Shown: one piece after another, positions 42,506 to 51,732 of the stretch
Layout: each line of letters begins with the position of its first letter
How positions within the stretch are numbered: position 1 is the first letter of the stretch
Source of the DNA: Streptomyces sp. NBC_01116
Lineage (GTDB): Bacteria > Actinomycetota > Actinomycetes > Streptomycetales > Streptomycetaceae
NCBI RefSeq assembly: GCF_041435495.1
Contig: NZ_CP108644.1
Location: forward strand, 6,929,501-6,993,500
DNA: 64,000 bases
Direction: 5' to 3'
The notes under the pieces: generated by a model
Databases searched by the model: none
What the model was told of the DNA's origin: nothing
Seen by the model: the letters and a program-made list of their open reading frames with translations, nothing else
Program-made: the position numbers and the translations under genes

Positions 42506-45274
42506 ATGAGCGACTTTCCCGACGACCCGATGGCCAAGGCCAGGCGCCTGGTTCTCAGTTTCCTGCCCCAGGATCGGCAGCCCAAGTCCGAGGAGATCCA
42601 CAATGCGGTCAACAGCATCTACGGCATGCTGGCTGCGCAGGGTGCGCCCGTTGACCGGGATCAGCTGGTCAAGGAGATCGAGGCCCTGACAGTGGTGTTC
42701 CAGGAGCGTTCCCTCGCCCTCACCGAGCACGAGGGGCACGAACCCTGGCTGCCCGAAGCGAAGAACGATCGAGACTGGGACTTCTGGGAGCGCTACCGCA
42801 GGTACCTCGAGGACGTCGTCAGCCTTCCACCCGGGGTCGTACGTCGGCTGGACCAGAGCTCGGACGACGTACTGAGCCAGCTGGAGGATCCACGCCGTAC
42901 CGGACCGTGGCGTCGCAGAGGCCTGGTCATCGGCCAGGTGCAGTCCGGAAAGACCGGGCAGTACATCGGGCTCACGGCGAAGGCGGTGGACGCCGGATAC
43001 CGTTTCATCGTGGTGCTCGCGGGTATCCACAACGACCTCCGAAGCCAGACACAGCTACGGATCGACGAGGGGCTCTTGGGCTTCGACACCCAGAACCAGA
43101 GCCGATCGGACGAGAACGGGCGGTCTCGCGCCATAGGCGTGGGCAGGATGCCGTTGGTGAAGAAACTCAAAATCGCCTCACCCACCAACAGCGGTGAGAA
43201 GGGAGACTTCGGTCTGGCGACGGCGAAGGCGATCAACTTTCCCCTTGGGGACTTCCCCGTAGTTCTCGTCGTCAAGAAGCACTACAAGATCCTCGAATAC
43301 GTACGCCAGTGGGTGCTGGACGTGCACGGCGTCGAGGACGAGAACGGCGCCAAGGTCATCAGCGACCTGCCTCTGTTCGTCATCGACGACGAAGCCGACA
43401 ACGCCTCCATCAACACCGTGCGTGACCCGGAGGCTGACCCGACCAAGACCAACGCGGCCATCCGGAAGCTCATGAAGAGCTTCGACAAGTCGGCCTACGT
43501 TGGCTACACGGCCACGCCGTTCGCCAACATCTACATCGACCCCGAGGCAGACAACTCGGAGGCTGGCGAGGACCTCTTCCCCGCCAGCTTCATCCGCAGC
43601 CTGCCGTCCCCGTCGAACTACCTCGGTCCCGAGCGGGTTTTCGGACTCCAGGTGGAGGACGAGGACGAGGCCGACGTTCAGGCCCTCCCGCTCGTTCGGC
43701 ACGTGGACGACAGTGACGCCTGGCTCCCCTCCAGTCACAAGTCGGGCGACGCTCCCACCGGAGACCTCCCTGACTCCCTACGTGAAGCGATCCTCTCGTT
43801 CGTGCTCACCTGCGCCGCTCGCCGGGCCCGGGCGCAGACGAAGGTCCACAACTCGATGCTGGTGCACGTAACCCGTTTCACCGCCGTCCAGCACTTGGTG
43901 CAGGAGCAGGTGCTGGACTACCGGCACCTCATCGAGGACATGATGCGAGATCGCTACGGAAAGGGGCCGCAGATCCGTGAGGAGTTCCGCGCCCTCTGGG
44001 AGCGGGACTTCATCCCCACCACGGGCTGCTTCGAACCCGAGCAGGCCGAGCGCCTGACCTGGGAGCAGGTTTCCGACCAGATCCTTCCGGCTCTTCGGAA
44101 GATCCAGGTCAAGACCGTGAACGGTTCCTCCAAAGACGCACTCGACTACTACGACAACCGCAGGAGCGGCCTTTCGGTGATCGCCATCGGAGGGCAGAAA
44201 CTCTCCCGAGGTCTCACTCTGGAGGGCCTGACGGTCAGCTACTACCTGCGGCCGTCGAAGACGTACGACACGCTGTTGCAGATGGGCCGGTGGTTCGGGT
44301 ACCGCCCCGGCTACGAGGACCTGTGCCGCCTCTACACCATGCCGGCCCTCGAGGACGCCTACGTGGAGGTCACGGCCGCCACGGACGAACTACGCAGGGA
44401 GGTCGAGGAGATGGCGACGCTCGGACTCACTCCGACGCAGTTCGGCCTGAAGGTGCGGTCCTCCTCTCTCAAACTTACCGTGACCGCACGCAACAAGATG
44501 CGGAACAGCACGAAGGTCACACTGAGTTACTCCGGTGAGGGGCCGGAAACCGTGATCTTCAAGCTCGCCAAGGGCACCGTCGAGCACAACTTCCAGGCCC
44601 TGGAAACGCTCATTCACCGCATGGACGCGATTGCCGAGCCAATTCCGGCCGAGACGCCGAACGGCAAGGTCAGGTGGAACGGTGTGCCGGCAGAGATCAT
44701 CTCCGAGTTCCTGAGCACCTACGAGACCGACCGTATGGCCCAGCGCGTCCGGCCGAGGCTGATCGCCAAGTACGTGGATCAGTGCACGAAGGTCGGAGAG
44801 CTTGGCAGTTGGACGGTCTGTCTGGTCGGCAGCACGAGGTCAGAGCTGCCACCTCACGAAATCGCCGGGCACACGGTCGGCCTCGTTAGGCGTGGGTCGC
44901 TCAACCCCAAGTACAGGGCCGAGGGCCGTTACACGATCCGCAGGGTACTCAGCCCGCCGGACGAGATGATCGGCCTCGACCCCGACCAGAAGGATGCGGC
45001 CCGCAAAGCCGCTGAGCGGGCGGCGAAGGAGAAAGAGACGCCCAAGACGCCGGCCGGGCCGTACATCCGACGACAGCGGCGCACCGACCAGGGGCTGCTG
45101 CTCGTCTACCCCATCGCGGTGCCGGACGCCTCCGAGGCCGGCCAGCCGACGCCGCTCGTGGGATTCCAGCTGAGCTTTCCGCACTCCGAGTACCAGTCCA
45201 AGACCGAGTACGAGGCCAACTCTGTCTGGCTGCAGGAGGACATCTACACCAAGGACGAGGAGGACGACGCGTGA
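42506..45274 (+). CDS. Z1-domain helicase-like endonuclease component
   Basis: 922 residues from ATG with GGAGG six bases upstream. Helicase-like motifs: Walker A VIGQVQSGKTGQYIG (about residue 143), Walker B FVIDDEADNAS (about 292), and YVGYTATPFANIYID (about 333), the Z1 hallmark. The central region includes KTYDTLLQMGRWFGYRPGYE, a typical late helicase motif. Z1 proteins accompany MutL-like and AIPR proteins in phage defence. The stop overlaps the next start (GTGA). It would use ATP to translocate or remodel foreign DNA (inference from family). Confidence 0.92.
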   Translation: MSDFPDDPMAKARRLVLSFLPQDRQPKSEEIHNAVNSIYGMLAAQGAPVDRDQLVKEIEALTVVFQERSLALTEHEGHEPWLPEAKNDRDWDFWERYRRYLEDVVSLPPGVVRRLDQSSDDVLSQLEDPRRTGPWRRRGLVIGQVQSGKTGQYIGLTAKAVDAGYRFIVVLAGIHNDLRSQTQLRIDEGLLGFDTQNQSRSDENGRSRAIGVGRMPLVKKLKIASPTNSGEKGDFGLATAKAINFPLGDFPVVLVVKKHYKILEYVRQWVLDVHGVEDENGAKVISDLPLFVIDDEADNASINTVRDPEADPTKTNAAIRKLMKSFDKSAYVGYTATPFANIYIDPEADNSEAGEDLFPASFIRSLPSPSNYLGPERVFGLQVEDEDEADVQALPLVRHVDDSDAWLPSSHKSGDAPTGDLPDSLREAILSFVLTCAARRARAQTKVHNSMLVHVTRFTAVQHLVQEQVLDYRHLIEDMMRDRYGKGPQIREEFRALWERDFIPTTGCFEPEQAERLTWEQVSDQILPALRKIQVKTVNGSSKDALDYYDNRRSGLSVIAIGGQKLSRGLTLEGLTVSYYLRPSKTYDTLLQMGRWFGYRPGYEDLCRLYTMPALEDAYVEVTAATDELRREVEEMATLGLTPTQFGLKVRSSSLKLTVTARNKMRNSTKVTLSYSGEGPETVIFKLAKGTVEHNFQALETLIHRMDAIAEPIPAETPNGKVRWNGVPAEIISEFLSTYETDRMAQRVRPRLIAKYVDQCTKVGELGSWTVCLVGSTRSELPPHEIAGHTVGLVRRGSLNPKYRAEGRYTIRRVLSPPDEMIGLDPDQKDAARKAAERAAKEKETPKTPAGPYIRRQRRTDQGLLLVYPIAVPDASEAGQPTPLVGFQLSFPHSEYQSKTEYEANSVWLQEDIYTKDEEDDA

Positions 45275-46290
45275 CGATCACCGGGGTCACCGAGGACGAA
45301 TGGCGGAAGCTGGAGAGTCCGCAGGACACCCCGGGTCGCTCCAGTATCCGCATGTACCCGGACTCCCCCCTCGATATCTTCCTCTCGGTCGCCCACCCAG
45401 GTCGACAGCGCATGCTGGTACTCCGTACGGACGCGCGTTCCGCGGATCCCGTGGTGCGGTCGGTCGGCCGCCTGCCCCGGGCCGCCGGGATCGAGATGAG
45501 CCTGAGCGCGGTGTCCCGCCTGGAGTACGAGCTGCAGGTGATCCTGACCGAGAAGGCCCTGCGGGAGGTGTTCAACCCGCTGGTGGCCGACGTGGCCGCC
45601 ACCGCCCAGGCGGCGTCAGGAGCCGCTGACGCTCTGGGCGCCGCCGTGGCACGCTTCGGCAGGTGGCAGGACCTGTTGCGTGCCGTTGGGACGGACGGCC
45701 TCGGTGTCGAGGCACGGCGCGGGTTGTACGGTGAACTCCTTCTGCTTGGGGACACCCTGATCGCGGAGCTCTCCCAGTCCGAGGCGGTCGACGCCTGGAC
45801 CGGCCCCGCAGGGGCGAACCAGGACTTCCAGCTGTCGGGCGTGGCCATCGAGACCAAGGCCAGCACAGCCAAGCGGCCCCGGAACATCGCGATCGCGAGT
45901 GAGCGACAGCTGGATGACACCGGCACCCCGGCCCTGCTTCTCGCCTTCGCACAGCTGGACGAGCGGCGGGGAGGTTCTGGCGAGAGTCTGAACCGACGCG
46001 TCGAGCACATCCGGCAACAGCTCACCAACTCCGCAGCTCGTGTCCGGTTCGACGGCCTGCTCATCCAGGCCGGATACCTGCCGGCGCACCGGGACCACTA
46101 CGACGAGCCCCGGTACACCGTGCGGGACCTGCGCTTCTGGCACGTGCGGGAGGGTTTCCCCAGACTGACCGAGTCCGACCTTCCCGAGGGAGTCGGTGAC
46201 TGCTCGTACCACGTGAGTACCTCGGGACTGGACGCCTTCCGTGCCCAGATCGACGAGGTCCGTGAGCTGATCGGTGGGACCGATGCCTGA
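45271..46290 (+). CDS. PD-(D/E)XK nuclease-like protein (DUF4420 type)
   Basis: 339 residues. The catalytic signature of PD-(D/E)XK nucleases is visible as NQDFQLSGVAIETKAS (about residues 184-199), with Asp and the E-x-K pair. Preceding LYGELLLLGDTLI is also typical of DUF4420. The Start is GTG overlapping the Z1 stop, and the stop overlaps the AIPR gene. In the Mza arrangement this is the putative DNA-cleaving partner. The nuclease activity is inferred from motif and context. Confidence 0.88.
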   Translation: MTITGVTEDEWRKLESPQDTPGRSSIRMYPDSPLDIFLSVAHPGRQRMLVLRTDARSADPVVRSVGRLPRAAGIEMSLSAVSRLEYELQVILTEKALREVFNPLVADVAATAQAASGAADALGAAVARFGRWQDLLRAVGTDGLGVEARRGLYGELLLLGDTLIAELSQSEAVDAWTGPAGANQDFQLSGVAIETKASTAKRPRNIAIASERQLDDTGTPALLLAFAQLDERRGGSGESLNRRVEHIRQQLTNSAARVRFDGLLIQAGYLPAHRDHYDEPRYTVRDLRFWHVREGFPRLTESDLPEGVGDCSYHVSTSGLDAFRAQIDEVRELIGGTDA

Positions 46291-48292
46291 GCTGGACCTG
46301 GAGGGGTTCTCCCGCAGCCTGGTCGCCGACGTCCAGGCGACGGCGGACGCCGAGGGGACGACGACCCCCGAGGCGTTCACTCGGCAGGTCTTCGAAGACC
46401 TCGAGCAAGCCGGTGTCGTGTCCAACACCTTCACCGCCTATCACAAGGCGCACGGACATGAGGTCCACGGCTACGGAACCGGGGAGTCGGTCGCGTCCCT
46501 GGACCTGTTCGTCACGGACTTCCATCTGGCACCGCTGGAGAGCAAGCTCACCAAAGCGCAGACCGAGGCGTTCTTCAGACGACTGCTGACCTTCGCGGTC
46601 CGGTGCGGTGACGGGCTGCAGCAGCACATCGACGAGTCGTTCGACGTGTACGACATGTGCGTGGCGGTGGAGAAGTCGCTCACCGAGGTACAGCGGATCA
46701 GGCTTTTCCTGCTCAGCAACCGTGTCGGCACCTTCACCGAGGTACCGGCGTCGGAGCTTGACGGCCTTCCGGTGACCCACGAGGTGTGGGATCTGGCCCG
46801 CCTGCACCGCCACGCGACGTCGGGCTCGCTCGGTGAGCCCATCGTGGTTCCCTTCCTCCCGCCTCTTCCCTGCGTCTCCGCGCCCTCCTCGGAGGAGGAC
46901 CACTCCGTTGCTCTGGCCGTGGTACCCGGGCAGATGCTCGCGGAGCTGTACGCAGAGCACGGCACACGGCTCCTGGAGCTGAACGTCCGTTCGTTCCTCC
47001 AGACCCGCGGCTCGGTCAACAGAGGAATCCGGGAGACCCTCCTGCACGCCCCTGGCCGGTTCCTGGCTTACAACAACGGGATAACCGCGACGGCGTCACA
47101 GGTCGACTTCGTGACCGGCCCGAACGGTGTGCCCACCCACATCTCAGGGATCCACGGTCTGCAGATCGTCAACGGGGGCCAGACGACCGCTTCGCTCCAC
47201 TACGCGCTCACCCGCGACAAGGTCGATCTGTCCGACGTGCGGGTGCAGATGAAGCTGACGGAGGTGGCCCCTGACCGCCTCGCCGAGATCGTTCCGAAGA
47301 TCTCGGAGTACTCCAACACACAGAACCGGGTGACCCAGGTCGACTTCAGCTCCAATCACGACTACCACGTGGAGGTTCAGCGGATCACCCGATCGCTGTG
47401 GGCCCCGGTGGCGGACGGCAGTGGTCAGGAGACCCACTGGTTCTACGAACGCGCACGTGGCCAGTACACGGACGAGCTGGCCAAGGCCCGGACTCCCGCG
47501 CGCCAGCGCCAGTTCAAGAAGCTCAACCCGACGAGACAGAAGTTCACCAAGGCAGACCTCGCCAAGTTCGTCCACTCCTGGCACCGGCTCCCGTACCTGG
47601 TCAGCCGTGGCGCCCAGAAGAACTTCGTGGAGTTCATGCTGCGCATCGAGGAGGCTCCACCCCGCGTGGACCTCCAGTACTGCCAGAGGGTGATCGCCAT
47701 GGCGATCCTGTTCAAGGCCGTTGACCGCATCGCCGCGATCCAGGGGGCCGGCAGCCACAAGAGCATGATCACCACTTACACCGCGGCGCGCCTCTCCCTG
47801 GCTACGGACCGCCGGATCGATCTGGACCGGATCTGGCGCGACCAAGCGATCACTCCTGTCCTGGAGGCCGCCATCCACGACCTGTGCCCTCGGGTCATAC
47901 GGGCGGTCACGACCCCCCGGGAGGGGAACCACGTCGGGGAATGGGCCAAGAAAGCGGTCTGCTGGGACGCGGTCTCCACAGTCCGCTGGACGGTGCCACG
48001 TGCTCTGTCGGCGGAGCTGCTCGACAGCCCTCTGGACGAAGCCGCACTCTCCGGGGGTACCGGAACCGAAACGGGAGCAGCCGAGGAGGCGGCGCTGGTT
48101 CCGGCCGACGAGTGGTACGCGATCGAACGCTGGGCCAAGGAGACACGCGCACTCGAACCGTGGCAGCGCCAGCTGGCACAGTTCGTAGGCAGGCGACTCG
48201 AACTGGAACAGGAGATCCCCGAGGCTCATGCGGCCCAAGCGATGCACACCCGTAACGAGGCGCTGCGCCTGGGCTTCAATCCCGTCCCGTAG
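46283..48292 (+). CDS. AIPR-family abortive infection protein
   Basis: 669 residues from ATG 46283 (GTG 46274 is an alternative), overlapping the nuclease gene. The AIPR signature is clear: LQIVNGGQTTASLHYAL near residue 296, KISEYSNTQNRVTQVDF about 50 residues later, and YERARGQYTDELAKARTPAR. AIPR proteins are linked to abortive phage resistance and restriction systems, and their biochemistry is not well defined. The family normally sits in defence operons like this one. It is followed by a strong terminator. Confidence 0.92.
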   Translation: MPELDLEGFSRSLVADVQATADAEGTTTPEAFTRQVFEDLEQAGVVSNTFTAYHKAHGHEVHGYGTGESVASLDLFVTDFHLAPLESKLTKAQTEAFFRRLLTFAVRCGDGLQQHIDESFDVYDMCVAVEKSLTEVQRIRLFLLSNRVGTFTEVPASELDGLPVTHEVWDLARLHRHATSGSLGEPIVVPFLPPLPCVSAPSSEEDHSVALAVVPGQMLAELYAEHGTRLLELNVRSFLQTRGSVNRGIRETLLHAPGRFLAYNNGITATASQVDFVTGPNGVPTHISGIHGLQIVNGGQTTASLHYALTRDKVDLSDVRVQMKLTEVAPDRLAEIVPKISEYSNTQNRVTQVDFSSNHDYHVEVQRITRSLWAPVADGSGQETHWFYERARGQYTDELAKARTPARQRQFKKLNPTRQKFTKADLAKFVHSWHRLPYLVSRGAQKNFVEFMLRIEEAPPRVDLQYCQRVIAMAILFKAVDRIAAIQGAGSHKSMITTYTAARLSLATDRRIDLDRIWRDQAITPVLEAAIHDLCPRVIRAVTTPREGNHVGEWAKKAVCWDAVSTVRWTVPRALSAELLDSPLDEAALSGGTGTETGAAEEAALVPADEWYAIERWAKETRALEPWQRQLAQFVGRRLELEQEIPEAHAAQAMHTRNEALRLGFNPVP

Positions 48293-48294
48293 AC

Positions 48295-48329
48295 GTCGGG
48301 TTCGGGTGCGACGCCGCCCCGAACCCGAC
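48295..48329. terminator. Bidirectional terminator after AIPR
   Basis: Perfect 12-bp stem GTCGGGTTCGGG (48295-48306) with CCCGAACCCGAC (48318-48329), two bases after the AIPR stop and just before the leftward antitoxin remnant. Serves both directions. Confidence 0.8.
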
Positions 48330-48340
48330 ATATCACGGGT

Positions 48341-48528
48341 TCAGAGCGTCCCCTTCTCGACCAGGTCCCGGATCGCGTCCTCGGCCCGCCTCAGCACGAT
48401 GCGCCCGTCACCGTCGCTGAAGGCGACCAGCCCGGTCCCCGGCGAGAGTCGGCCTCTGCCAGCAGCCCCAGCGGCAGCTCGACACGTCCCTGGTCATCAA
48501 CACCGACTTCGACTGGTTCACGGAGCAT
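48341..48528 (-). pseudogene. AbrB/SpoVT-type antitoxin-like gene with frameshift
   Basis: Starts MLREPVEVGVDDQGRVELPL and continues GLLAEA. Then one missing base near 48447-48453 breaks the frame. In the alternative frame it reads LSPGTGLVAFSDGDGRIVLR, then AEDAIRDLVEKGTL and stop, the normal ending of a short AbrB-like antitoxin. No toxin gene is adjacent. It is divergent from Vsr. Confidence 0.7.
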
Positions 48529-48584
48529 GGGGAGAGTGTGGCACTCTCGCCACCGAAGGACGCCAACAGGCTGGGGATCGGAGC

Positions 48585-49052
48585 ATGGCCAGAGAGGCTG
48601 GAAGACGGTCGACGGGCCATTGGGTCTCGACCACGAAGAGCGAACACCTTCGCGGTCGACGGACAAGGGACACCGGGCCCGAAGTAACTCTCAGGAAGGC
48701 CGTGCACCGGCTGGGCCTGCGATTCCGTCTTCAGCGCCGGGTCGCGCCACGTTGCACCGCCGACTTCGTGCTCCCTCGGTACCGAGTCGCCGTCTTCGTC
48801 GACGGCTGCTTCTGGCACGGCTGTCCGGAGCACTGTCCCGACGAGTTCCGGGGTCCCAACGCCGCGCTGTGGCAGCAGAAGATCGCGGCGAACAGAGAGC
48901 GGGACAGGCGTAACACTGCAGAAGCCGCCGCAGCCGGTTGGACCGTGGTGCGTGTCTGGGAGTGCGAGATCCGTCGTGACCCCGTCGCCGCCGCTCGACG
49001 AGTGATGGCCGCGGCTCACGAACACCACGGCTCCCTCAAGTTACTCCCTTGA
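48585..49052 (+). CDS. vsr: Vsr-type very short patch repair endonuclease
   Basis: 155 residues from ATG 48585, starting MAREAGRRSTGHWVSTTKSE. Vsr hallmarks: GRRTRDTGPEVTLRKAVHRL, the metal-binding Asp in TADFVLPRYRVAVFVDGCFW, then HGCPEHC, and the closing VVRVWECEI. Vsr nicks next to T:G mismatches that arise by deamination of 5-methylcytosine. The neighbouring C5-methyltransferase (49798-51732) is its logical partner, and the MutL-like ATPase upstream recalls the MutL stimulation of Vsr. Here it may act in defence rather than repair. Confidence 0.92.
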   Translation: MAREAGRRSTGHWVSTTKSEHLRGRRTRDTGPEVTLRKAVHRLGLRFRLQRRVAPRCTADFVLPRYRVAVFVDGCFWHGCPEHCPDEFRGPNAALWQQKIAANRERDRRNTAEAAAAGWTVVRVWECEIRRDPVAAARRVMAAAHEHHGSLKLLP

Positions 49053-49159
49053 CAGTGTGCCTCGACAGCGTGTTCTGGAACGCCGGGGTTCCGGACCTCG
49101 CCGGCCGCCGAATTCGCCGACGACGCCCGCGCGAGAGCCCCGTCCGACATCATTGCTCC

Positions 49160-49789
49160 ATGGTTCCCGAATTCGACGTGGAGATCCGCCACCGTCACGA
49201 ACTGAGCGACCTGCTCAGCGGTCTGACGGCTGCAGACGTGGCCGGCGGATTCACAGAGCACCACGACTACCACTGCCTCGGCCTGCCGAGTTGGGCGGAA
49301 GTAGAGGAGTGCCTTGCCAGGGAAGCCGCGGTCCTTGAGAAGGCGACCTCGTCGGACGCACCTGACGGTGTAGAGGTGTTCCTGGACGCGATCCTCGAGA
49401 GTGACGACCTGGGGTACTTCGACCTCATGTGCGTACTGCAAGGAAACGATGTCGGAGTCGCCGGCCTGAGCCTTGCCCTGAGCGCAGCGCGGACAGCTAC
49501 CTTCTACTCGTGTTCCGGGGGAGACGACAACAACCACCACGCCAGCTATCCGATGGTGGGTGTGGTTCCCGACGCACTGCGCGGCGCGCTGATCACCGAA
49601 CTTGTGAAACTCGCCCACTGTGGCATTGACCAACAGCGGGGTCGCTGGTATCTGTACGGCCGCTCAGTGACTGCTCTCCACGCCTTGGGACAGGCGATCG
49701 TGAAACACCGAAGTGCCTTCGACGCCATGCCGGACCCAGCGTGGGTCGGCGGCCTCGACGAGGAACTCAAGAGGCTCAACGACTCCTGA
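49160..49789 (+). CDS. Unknown protein in the defence island
   Basis: 209 residues starting MVPEFDVEIRHRHELSDLLS. It looks well folded (FTEHHDYHCLGLPSWAEVEE, AVLEKATSSDAPDGVEVFLD, GVAGLSLALSAARTATFYSC) but I recognise no family. An upstream in-frame start is possible, but the sequence there looks non-coding. It lies between Vsr and the leftward methyltransferase, with convergent stops only 8 bases apart. As an unclassified gene inside a defence cluster it may be a new component or immunity factor (inference). Confidence 0.55.
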   Translation: MVPEFDVEIRHRHELSDLLSGLTAADVAGGFTEHHDYHCLGLPSWAEVEECLAREAAVLEKATSSDAPDGVEVFLDAILESDDLGYFDLMCVLQGNDVGVAGLSLALSAARTATFYSCSGGDDNNHHASYPMVGVVPDALRGALITELVKLAHCGIDQQRGRWYLYGRSVTALHALGQAIVKHRSAFDAMPDPAWVGGLDEELKRLNDS

Positions 49790-49797
49790 CCGAGGAG

Positions 49798-51732
49798 TCA
49801 CTCCCCTGCGACGGCCAGCGTCAGCAGGTCGTCGGACAGCTCTCCGCGACGGGCACAGTGGGCGACGAGCGGGCAGTCCGAGCAGACGGGTTGAGTGTCC
49901 CGGCACAGGTCGCTACCGATGAGACGGATCGCTGCCATACGCAGCGGTGCGTCCTTTCCGGCACCCACCAGTTTCACCAGGTTGACACGCCCCTCACTGA
50001 GACGGTTCACGTGACTGTCGTCGGCTCCGTTCACCCTTGCCGCGACCCGCAGGTTTCCCGTGCCGACGAGCATGAGGTCCTCCCCGATCAGCAGCAGGTA
50101 CAGGGCCTCTTCGGACGGCTTCATGGACAGCTTGGCGGGCACCTTGAGCTTCTGGTCCGCCCGCCAGGCGTTCGGCTTGTCGACCAGTGGCAGCAGACGG
50201 TCCACTCGCGCGCGGGCGGGCTTCGTGGGTGCCGCGTCGATCAGCTTCTCGAACAGTGTCGAAGACAGCGTTCTGGACTTCCTGACCGTCTCCATGATCT
50301 CCGCCATGGCCTCCGGCCTCACCTTGGTGCCGGACAGTATGGCCACGACTGCGGCGTGGAGTGGCACGGGCTCCTCGCTCGGGAGCTGGAACCAGTTCCC
50401 GCCGGCGCGTCGCCGCTCCGCCCAGTCGGTGAGCTCCTGCCGGACCTCTCGCCATCTGGGCTGGAGTCCGGGGGTGTCGTCAGAACCCTCCACGGGCTTC
50501 AGTACCTCTGCGGCAGCCTCGCCCAGCAGCGGCGGTACGGCGTTACCGATCTGCCGAAACGCGTCACTCCGTGTACCTGCGAACCGGAAACGGTCCGGGA
50601 AGGTCTGTACGCGCGCGGCCTCGCGCACGGTCAGGGTCCGCAACTGCTCCGGATGGATGTACCAGTAGCCGTCCTTGGCGATGTGCGCCGTGATGGTTCG
50701 GCTGAGTTCGTTCCAGGCCAGCTTCTTGTACTTGTCGGTGTACTTGTCCGGGCTGTACCGCTGGTACTGCTTCTCGTCGTCGCCCAGCTTTTCCTGCAGG
50801 TCGGAGTACTTTGTGGAGGAGTCCATTACCTGGAAGATCCGGTGGTCGTCCGAACGGACCCGTCGGGTCATGTGGTCCCAGATGACACCGCGTGTCGCTC
50901 CCTTCCGCATCTCCTCCGCGAACTCCGAGATCCCGCGGGGCTTGCGGTACGTGAGCTTGCGCTGCCCGACTCGCTCGGTGGCGACGACCTCCAGCTCCGG
51001 GAGGTCCCCGATCGCGTCACGCAGCGTGGTGCGCTGCGGGTCTGGCTCGCGCCAGGTGAAGTCGTCGACATCCCGTCTGGCCAGGAGAATGAGGCGCTTC
51101 CGGTGCTGCGGGACTCCGTAGTTCCACGCGTCGACGAGCCGCACCTGGGTCGCGTAACCGAGCTCCTCGAGCTCCTCCTCGATCGTGCGGATCACGAAGA
51201 AGTCGTCGTGAAGCCCCATGTCGGGAACGTTCTCCATGAGAACCACCCGCGGCCTGATCCGCTTGACCATGTCCAGATAGGCGCTCCACAGCTCCTTCCG
51301 GCGGTCCTCCGGGTCCCGGCCGTGGTTCTTCACGAGGTCACGGATCTTGTTGCGCCCAGCTCTGCTGAAGGGCTGACACGGGGGGCCTCCCGCTACGAGG
51401 TCGATGTCTGCAGGCGCCAGGATCGCCTCCAGCCTGTCCCGCTCCTCGGGGTCACCAAGATCTATGCGCAGGCTCAGGCCCGGGAAGTTCGCTCTGTGGG
51501 TCTCGAGTGCACGCTCGTCGGCGTCCACGGCGGCAGCCGTGGTCCACCCGGCCCGCTCGACTCCGGCGCTCAGCCCGCCGGCACCGGAGAAGAGGTCGAC
51601 CGCAAGACGTTTCCCCTTACCAAAGCCCACCAGCCAGTCCTCGAAGGACTCCGTGGTGCAGCTGTGAGGGTGAGACGGCAGCTCAAGGCGGTCACTGCGT
51701 TCGAGAGGTACGCCATAGTGCCCCTGACTCAC
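49798..51732 (-). CDS. C5-cytosine DNA methyltransferase with EndoIII-type iron-sulphur C-terminus
   Basis: 644 residues from GTG 51732, preceded by GGAGG at good spacing (ATG codons at 51768 and 51753 lack one). Methyltransferase motifs: VDLFSGAGGLSAG (residues about 45-57), catalytic GGPPCQPFS with Cys119, ENVPD, PQHRKRL, and QIGNAVPP. The last 230 residues add a second domain. It ends with Cys610, Cys617, Cys620 and Cys626 (C-x6-C-x2-C-x5-C in CRDTQPVCSDCPLVAHC), the iron-sulphur loop of endonuclease III/MutY glycosylases. Such a fusion would couple methylation with base excision of mismatches, and it faces Vsr and MutL-like genes. Confidence 0.88.
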   Translation of the reverse strand: MSQGHYGVPLERSDRLELPSHPHSCTTESFEDWLVGFGKGKRLAVDLFSGAGGLSAGVERAGWTTAAAVDADERALETHRANFPGLSLRIDLGDPEERDRLEAILAPADIDLVAGGPPCQPFSRAGRNKIRDLVKNHGRDPEDRRKELWSAYLDMVKRIRPRVVLMENVPDMGLHDDFFVIRTIEEELEELGYATQVRLVDAWNYGVPQHRKRLILLARRDVDDFTWREPDPQRTTLRDAIGDLPELEVVATERVGQRKLTYRKPRGISEFAEEMRKGATRGVIWDHMTRRVRSDDHRIFQVMDSSTKYSDLQEKLGDDEKQYQRYSPDKYTDKYKKLAWNELSRTITAHIAKDGYWYIHPEQLRTLTVREAARVQTFPDRFRFAGTRSDAFRQIGNAVPPLLGEAAAEVLKPVEGSDDTPGLQPRWREVRQELTDWAERRRAGGNWFQLPSEEPVPLHAAVVAILSGTKVRPEAMAEIMETVRKSRTLSSTLFEKLIDAAPTKPARARVDRLLPLVDKPNAWRADQKLKVPAKLSMKPSEEALYLLLIGEDLMLVGTGNLRVAARVNGADDSHVNRLSEGRVNLVKLVGAGKDAPLRMAAIRLIGSDLCRDTQPVCSDCPLVAHCARRGELSDDLLTLAVAGE

